Shown here in pieces: positions 59,351 to 64,000 of a DNA stretch of 64,000 bases (the first letter of the stretch is position 1; every line of letters begins with the position of its first letter). Position numbers and translations under genes: made by a program. The stretch is from assembly GCF_011617465.1 (NCBI RefSeq), contig NZ_CP050153.1, forward strand, positions 186,001 through 250,000, read 5' to 3'. Origin of the DNA: Brevibacterium pigmentatum. Its GTDB lineage: Bacteria > Actinomycetota > Actinomycetes > Actinomycetales > Brevibacteriaceae. Below the pieces are notes generated by a model. The model searched no databases and had not been told where the DNA came from. It saw only the letters and a program-made list of their open reading frames with translations.

Positions 59351-61324
59351 TCAGCTCCAGAACGAAGCGGACCGAGCCCGCATGCTGTCGCGGAACTGTC
59401 CTGTTGACTTCTCGAGCAGTTCACCGGTGCCCCAGTCGAGGACGACGCCATACTGGCGGATGACGTCGTGGACGGTGATCTCGCCGTCGCGGTAACGGCG
59501 GGCCACCTCGGCGGGGTCGGCGTCCAGCCAGGATGCACGTTCGGAGCGGATCCGTTCCCGTTCCTTGGCTGTCGCGGCCTCGTCGATCTCGTATTCATCG
59601 AGTTCGGCATCGATCTCACGGACGACCACGCCGTAGTCCTTGGTCGCACGGTCGATGGAGACATAACCGTCGATGACGTCCTCGAGCACCTCGGCTGTGC
59701 TCCGCTCGAGCGGATCCCCGAAGCCTCCGCCTCCGGCGCTGGGGCGTTCGAACGTGTCACCAGGGCTGATGGCTACGTTCGAGAATGTGGCGCCCAAGTA
59801 GCGTGGGTTCTCCGACGACGGATTGAGCCAGACTCCGTGTGGGATCGAGGGCAATCCGCCATTGATGCCCCACGTCGTCGAACGGCCCCGGTCGCAGCAG
59901 TAGCTCATCACGGCGCCGGTCGCATCGGTGAGGATGCCGCCCTTGTTGACGCCGCAGCCTCCGCGGAATCGGCCGGGTCCGCCGGAGTCGGTACTGATCG
60001 AGTGCTGAGTGGTGACCACTGGGGTCAGTCGTTCCTGGCCCTCGACCGGCTGAACAGCGAGACCAGTGCCGAACACCGGTGACGTCGCCGACGAGCCGTC
60101 CTTCGTCGATCGGCCGCCCCAGCCGCCGGCCATCCAGTCGTACCACATGAAGTACGGGCTCGATTCGGTCCTGGCATCATGTCCCCCGACGAGCAGATAC
60201 TCGAGGTTGAATGCACACGCCATCGCGCGTTCGGGCATGATGTGGGACCAGAGTTCGAAGATCGCGTTCATGACCTTCTCGTACGGTCCCGAGCAGAACC
60301 CTGTCACCGCGTGCGGCCAACCGGCATTGACGACCGTTCCCTCCTCGCCGATCTCGGCCGTCACGGCCTGATAGAACCCGGAGTTGAGCGGAACTTCGGG
60401 GAAGAAGGTCTTCGTGCCGGCGTAGATCGCCGAGAACGTCGTCCCGTAGCCGGAGTTGAGGAAGGTTGAGACCGCCTCGGCGGAGCCGGTGAGGTCGTAG
60501 TGGATGCCTGTTCCGTCGAGGGTGAGCTTCACCCGGATCGGAGCCAGACCCTCACCCTTGGCGGGGTCGCCGTCGAGGAAGTCGACGGTCTCCCACTCGC
60601 CCTTCGGCAGGTCGCCGAGGCCGGCGAGGACCGTGCGGCAGACATAGTCCTGCGTCTCCTGCATCGCGTCGAGAACCGTGTCCTTCGAATATTTGTCGAC
60701 GAGGCGGAGCACTTCACGTTCGCATACAGCAGTGGCTTCGGCCTGGGCGTTGAGATCACCGAGCGCCTGGTCCGGAGCGCGAGTGTTCGATACGAGCAGC
60801 TGCGCGACATCGTGGAGGAACCGGCCCTTGTGCCACACTCGCAACGGGGTGATGCGCAGTCCCTCACCGAAGTGCTCACTGGCCGAGACATCGAACGAGC
60901 CGGGTACGGATCCACCGATATCGGCCCAATGCCCCTTGTTCTGCGCGAAGCCGATGATCTCGTCGTCCGCGAAGATCGGACGGATGAAGCTGACATCGTT
61001 GAAGTGCGTGCCGCCGCGGTAGGGGTCGTTGATGAGGAAGACGTCGCCGGGGTTGATGTCGTCACCGAACTCCTCCATGACGGCCTTGCACTGGAAATGC
61101 AGGGTGCCGACGTGAACGGCGATGTCAGCACTGCCCTGCATGACGGTGTTTCCGTAGCGGTCGCAGAGAGCTGACGAGAAGTCGCGGGAATAGATGACAA
61201 ACGAATAGCAGGTCCGCAGGATCTGCTCGCTCATGAGGTCGACGCTGGTGGCGAAGGCGTTCTTCAGCACTTCGAAGGTCACCGGGTCGAGAGTGGACGT
61301 CGACTGTTCCGTCGTTGTGGTCAT
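59351..61324 (-). CDS. Hydantoinase B/oxoprolinase-family protein
   Basis: A 657-residue HyuB-type subunit. DPVTFEVLKNAFATSVDLMSEQ, SADIAVHVGTLHFQCKAV, GDVFLINDPYRGGTHFNDV and GGGGFGDPLERS near the C-terminus are the family blocks. With HyuA it forms an ATP-dependent amide-ring hydrolase or a carboxylase. Substrates in the family include N-methylhydantoin, 5-oxoproline, caprolactam and acetophenone; sequence cannot choose. It starts 10 bases after the HyuA stop, with GTGAGGAG upstream. Confidence 0.88.
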   Translation of the reverse strand: MTTTTEQSTSTLDPVTFEVLKNAFATSVDLMSEQILRTCYSFVIYSRDFSSALCDRYGNTVMQGSADIAVHVGTLHFQCKAVMEEFGDDINPGDVFLINDPYRGGTHFNDVSFIRPIFADDEIIGFAQNKGHWADIGGSVPGSFDVSASEHFGEGLRITPLRVWHKGRFLHDVAQLLVSNTRAPDQALGDLNAQAEATAVCEREVLRLVDKYSKDTVLDAMQETQDYVCRTVLAGLGDLPKGEWETVDFLDGDPAKGEGLAPIRVKLTLDGTGIHYDLTGSAEAVSTFLNSGYGTTFSAIYAGTKTFFPEVPLNSGFYQAVTAEIGEEGTVVNAGWPHAVTGFCSGPYEKVMNAIFELWSHIMPERAMACAFNLEYLLVGGHDARTESSPYFMWYDWMAGGWGGRSTKDGSSATSPVFGTGLAVQPVEGQERLTPVVTTQHSISTDSGGPGRFRGGCGVNKGGILTDATGAVMSYCCDRGRSTTWGINGGLPSIPHGVWLNPSSENPRYLGATFSNVAISPGDTFERPSAGGGGFGDPLERSTAEVLEDVIDGYVSIDRATKDYGVVVREIDAELDEYEIDEAATAKERERIRSERASWLDADPAEVARRYRDGEITVHDVIRQYGVVLDWGTGELLEKSTGQFRDSMRARSASFWS

Positions 61325-61334
61325 GGGTTTCTCC

Positions 61335-63422
61335 TCACAGGCCGTTCTGTGTCGTTTTCTCGGAGGCGGAAGCCAGCGCCGGCTCGCCTGCCTCGGAGTT
61401 CAGTGCGATGCGGATGTTGAACCATTCGTCGATCACAGCCGAGGAATTCGGCGGGATGACAGTCGTCGAATCGATCTGGTTGAGAATCGCCGGTCCGATG
61501 AACGCCGCGCCCGACGGCAGGTTCTCGCGCTGGTAGACCGGCGTCGCATGCCACTGACCGTCGAAGTAGACATCGCGGACCTCGATCGGCTCTCCGGGCT
61601 CCTTGCTGCTGACCGGAGTCGGTTTGAAGGTCGGTTTCGGCGTTCTGCCGAGCGCTTTGAGATGCAGCTGATAGATCTCGACGGGGGTGTCGTCCTGCCG
61701 GAAGGCGTACTGTTTCTCGTGTTCCTCGTGGAAGAGCTGGACGGCCTCGCGCAGAGCATTCGGCCCCGATCCCATCTTCACCTGCAAAGACCTCCACTGG
61801 CCGTGATAGCGCATCGAGATCCCGCGTTCGAAGACCGCGTCTTCGTCAGGGACCTTCTCATGTCGCAGCCGATCTCGACCTTCGAGCTCGAGCTCACGGA
61901 AGTGCTGTTCGACGGATTCGGCATCAGCGGAGTCCGCGACGCCGGTGAACATCTGCGACAGGTCGTGCTGAATGTCGACGAGGAGGCATCCCAGCGCCGA
62001 GGTGACTCCCGGGCTGGGCGGGACGATGACCGAGGGGATGTTGAGTTCGCGAGCCACATCCGCTCCGTGCAGGGCGCCCGCTCCGCCGAAGGCGATGAGC
62101 GCGAAATCTCGCGGATCGAGGCCTCGGCGGATGGACACGAGACGGACCGCATCGGCCATGTTTGCATTAGCGACCTTGACGATGGATTCGGCTGCGGTGT
62201 CGATGTCGAGCCCGAGCGGGTCGGCGATCTTCTCCTTGATTGCCGCCTGAGAGCTGTCGCGGTCCAGAGTCATCTCGCCGTCAGCGAGATCGGTGCCCAG
62301 CCGGTTGAGCCAGAGGTTCGCATCTGTGTTCGTCGGTTCCTTCCCGCCTCGTCGATAGCAGACAGGACCTGGGTCGGCACCCGCTGACTGAGGGCCGTTT
62401 CGCAGTGAGCCGGCAATGTCGATGTGTGCCAGCGATCCTCCGCCTGCTCCGATTGTGAGCACCTCGATGCTGGGGAAGACGATGGGGTGACCGTATTCGA
62501 CTTCCCACTCGTTCGTCTCCCGCAGCTCACCATCTGCGATGAGCGAGATGTCTGTCGAGGTGCCGCCCATGTCCAGTCCGACAGCATTGTCGTACCCACA
62601 CTGCTCGGCGACGTGCTGGGCGGCTATGGCTCCTGCGGCGATCCCCGAAGCCGCCAGTCTGACAGGAAATTTCTTGACCATTTCCGATGTCATCGAACCG
62701 CCTCCGGAGTGGAGCAGCAGCAGTTCTCCGGCATAGCCGTCGTCGGTCAGGCTGCTGTCGAGCTGCTCGACGTAGCCGGACACCAGCGGTCCGAGCACGG
62801 CATTGGCAACCGTCGTGTTGAATCGGTTGTGCTCAAAGATCTCCGGCAGCACTTCCGCCGACGTCGAGATGCTGGCCTCGGGCAGCTCCTCGGCGAGGAT
62901 CTCTCGCATCCGGATCTCATTTGCGGAGTTCGCATAAGAATTGATGAAGCAGACGGCGATGGTCGTCGCTCCGCGCTTCTTCAGCAGTCGCCCGAGCTTC
63001 CGGGCCTCATTTTCATCGAGTTCGGTGACGATATTGCCGGCGTAGTCGACGCGTTCTGTGACTTCGAATCGGTCGCGGCGACGAATGTAGGGACCGGAGA
63101 CGTCTGAGTACGCGTCCCACAGGTCGTCCTTCGTGCCATCACGGATCTCGATGACATCGCGGAATCCTTTGGTCGTCACCATCGCCGATTTGGGGAATCT
63201 ACGAGTGATGAGCGCGTTGGTCGCCACGGTCGTTCCGTGCGAGAAGAGTTCAACCTGGCTGAGGTCGATGTTCGCTCGCTTCACTCCGTTGAGAACGGCT
63301 TCCATCGGGTTGTCCGGAGTCGAAGGTACTTTCGTCACCCTCATCTTCTGGGTGGATTCGTCGAAAACGCAGATGTCGGTGAACGTTCCGCCGACGTCGA
63401 CTGCGACGCGTAGATCTGCCAC
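61335..63422 (-). CDS. Hydantoinase A/oxoprolinase-family protein
   Basis: A 695-residue HyuA-type subunit with an ASKHA ATP-binding fold. VAVDVGGTFTDICVFDE (phosphate 1), a MVTTKGFRDVIEIRDGTKDDLWD segment and VGLDMGGTSTDISLIADGE (phosphate 2) are diagnostic. It supplies ATP hydrolysis for HyuB. The start should be GTG 63422: AAAGGAG touches the ATG at 63428 and leaves no room for a ribosome site there, but is 6 bases from the GTG. First gene of the operon; the divergent regulator at 63599 probably controls it. Confidence 0.88.
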   Translation of the reverse strand: MADLRVAVDVGGTFTDICVFDESTQKMRVTKVPSTPDNPMEAVLNGVKRANIDLSQVELFSHGTTVATNALITRRFPKSAMVTTKGFRDVIEIRDGTKDDLWDAYSDVSGPYIRRRDRFEVTERVDYAGNIVTELDENEARKLGRLLKKRGATTIAVCFINSYANSANEIRMREILAEELPEASISTSAEVLPEIFEHNRFNTTVANAVLGPLVSGYVEQLDSSLTDDGYAGELLLLHSGGGSMTSEMVKKFPVRLAASGIAAGAIAAQHVAEQCGYDNAVGLDMGGTSTDISLIADGELRETNEWEVEYGHPIVFPSIEVLTIGAGGGSLAHIDIAGSLRNGPQSAGADPGPVCYRRGGKEPTNTDANLWLNRLGTDLADGEMTLDRDSSQAAIKEKIADPLGLDIDTAAESIVKVANANMADAVRLVSIRRGLDPRDFALIAFGGAGALHGADVARELNIPSVIVPPSPGVTSALGCLLVDIQHDLSQMFTGVADSADAESVEQHFRELELEGRDRLRHEKVPDEDAVFERGISMRYHGQWRSLQVKMGSGPNALREAVQLFHEEHEKQYAFRQDDTPVEIYQLHLKALGRTPKPTFKPTPVSSKEPGEPIEVRDVYFDGQWHATPVYQRENLPSGAAFIGPAILNQIDSTTVIPPNSSAVIDEWFNIRIALNSEAGEPALASASEKTTQNGL

Positions 63423-63512
63423 GGTCATCTCCTTTGATTGAGGTGTTCTCCATAGACTGGCTTTCGGCGCACTGGCAGGTCAATGGAGCAGACGAAGGAA
63501 GAATCAGTAGGA

Positions 63513-63529
63513 TTTGTGAAAATCACAAA
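63513..63529. promoter_or_regulatory. Palindrome in the divergent hydantoinase/regulator region
   Basis: TTTGTGA-AAA-TCACAAA, a perfect 7-bp inverted repeat with a 3-base centre, lies 91 bases upstream of the HyuA start and 70 bases upstream of the regulator. It is a good candidate operator for the PucR/CdaR-type protein. The spacer is too short for a standard CRP site. Confidence 0.5.
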
Positions 63530-63598
63530 AGCTCATCATCGTTGCTGGAAGCCGGCCCGCCGGTGTGTCGGCAATGGCGACGCCAAGGAGAGACGCAG

Positions 63599-64000
63599 AT
63601 GTGTTCGAACCGAAATTCGCTGACCCGAGAGCAGATCTTCGACGAGCTGATGAGCGGTCTCAACTCCGCAGATCCCCTCGAGTCGACCCTTCTGCGTGCC
63701 GCGAGAATCTGCAGAGGTGCGGGACTCGTCGTCAACGAGCTCGGAGAGGTCGTCCGATCGGTCGGTTCGGCGCCGACTCATCTCATCTCTCAGTGGATAC
63801 ACGATGAAGTCGTCACGGACGCTGACAGTGCACGGTGGGGCGAACCGAAGGCAGCAACAATCGGACGCTGGCACGTTCACGCTCAGGCCGTTCGTCTTCG
63901 CAGTCGTAACCACATCATTGTCGTCGCAGTGCACGATGATGAGTTGGTGGAAAGAGAGGACGGCGCAGCCGGTGGGCGGATCCTCGACGTCTTGTCCAAG
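63599..64000 (+). CDS. PucR/CdaR-family regulator, truncated by the window edge
   Basis: The first 134 codons of a plus-strand gene that runs off the window. EQIFDELMSGLNSADPLESTLLRAARICRGAGLVVNELGEVVRSVG, shown here as LESTLLRAARICRGAGLVV, is the N-terminal signalling module typical of PucR/CdaR-type activators, whose HTH is at the unseen C-terminus. ATG 63599 has AAGGAG upstream. It is divergent from the hydantoinase operon, as regulators of such operons usually are. Family assignment is moderately sure. Confidence 0.7.
   Translation, partial: MCSNRNSLTREQIFDELMSGLNSADPLESTLLRAARICRGAGLVVNELGEVVRSVGSAPTHLISQWIHDEVVTDADSARWGEPKAATIGRWHVHAQAVRLRSRNHIIVVAVHDDELVEREDGAAGGRILDVLSK

Noticed and set aside
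63513..63529. CRP/FNR binding site
   Set aside because: TGTGA and TCACA are separated by three bases, not six, so CRP-type geometry is wrong.
1..64000. tRNA, rRNA, transposase, integrase or prophage genes
   Set aside because: None of the frames or folds I could read matched these; the structured intergenic elements are palindromic repeats or terminators.

Overview
The window is a high-GC stretch of densely packed, mostly short operons. It looks like an actinomycete chromosome. GTG and TTG starts are frequent, Shine-Dalgarno sites are clear, and secreted binding proteins carry LxAC lipoboxes. The gene set (tripartite tricarboxylate transporters, TIGR03364-type phosphonate oxidoreductase, MmcQ/YjbR, PadR and IclR regulators, DUF3311 plus SSS symporter) suggests a soil or cheese-type member of Micrococcales such as Brevibacterium. 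That assignment is inference; no rRNA or other marker is present. I see no tRNA, rRNA, CRISPR array, transposase, integrase or phage gene.

Layout. 1-3.0 kb: a truncated DUF1275 membrane protein divergent from a gamma-glutamyltranspeptidase-like gene and its GntR regulator. 3.1-4.5 kb: a small membrane protein and an ArsR/SRPBCC pair. 4.7-7.1 kb: an APC permease coupled to a tandem universal stress protein. 7.4-8.9 kb: an FAH-family hydrolase and a Gly/Gln-rich low-complexity protein. 9.2-11.0 kb: DUF3311 plus a sodium/solute symporter. 11.1-19.4 kb: two class III CoA-transferases, an HMG-CoA-lyase-like enzyme, a TctCBA transporter and an IclR regulator, which together suggest uptake, CoA activation and cleavage of a branched hydroxy-di/tricarboxylate. 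19.7-20.6 kb: a lone DUF559-like nuclease-fold gene between two hairpins. 20.9-27.8 kb: flavin reductase, monooxygenase, SDR, an IclR divergent from a two-gene GMC dehydrogenase, a DHFR-like protein and an HpaI aldolase. 27.9-33.4 kb: LysR divergent from a second TctCBA operon that ends in a Usp gene, then a D-2-hydroxyacid dehydrogenase.

33.5-41.5 kb is a D-glucarate/galactarate catabolic locus. It holds three enolase-superfamily acid-sugar dehydratases, 5-dehydro-4-deoxyglucarate dehydratase (KdgD), alpha-ketoglutarate semialdehyde dehydrogenase and a divergent Nramp-fold transporter. Together the enzymes convert aldarates to 2-oxoglutarate. 41.5-49.3 kb is a phosphonate locus: alcohol dehydrogenase, phosphonatase-like HAD hydrolase, a fused PhnE, PhnC, PhnD, an FAD oxidoreductase and a GntR/HutC regulator with two matching operator-like sites. 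49.4-58.1 kb holds mixed housekeeping and stress genes: an RclA-like flavoprotein, 2-hydroxyacid dehydrogenase, MmcQ/YjbR protein, aldo/keto reductase, GNAT, PadR plus membrane partner, and a His/Met-rich membrane protein next to a PepSY protein. 58.3-64.0 kb: a nitrilase, a hydantoinase A/B operon and a truncated divergent PucR/CdaR-type regulator.

The most unusual non-coding content is a set of intergenic palindromes. There are five 55-56 bp copies of one family whose arms co-vary, two copies of a second family, a three-unit element at 7.2 kb and a pair of related hairpins around the DUF559 gene. A 9-mer (CCGAGGCGG or its complement) is also strongly over-represented on both strands.
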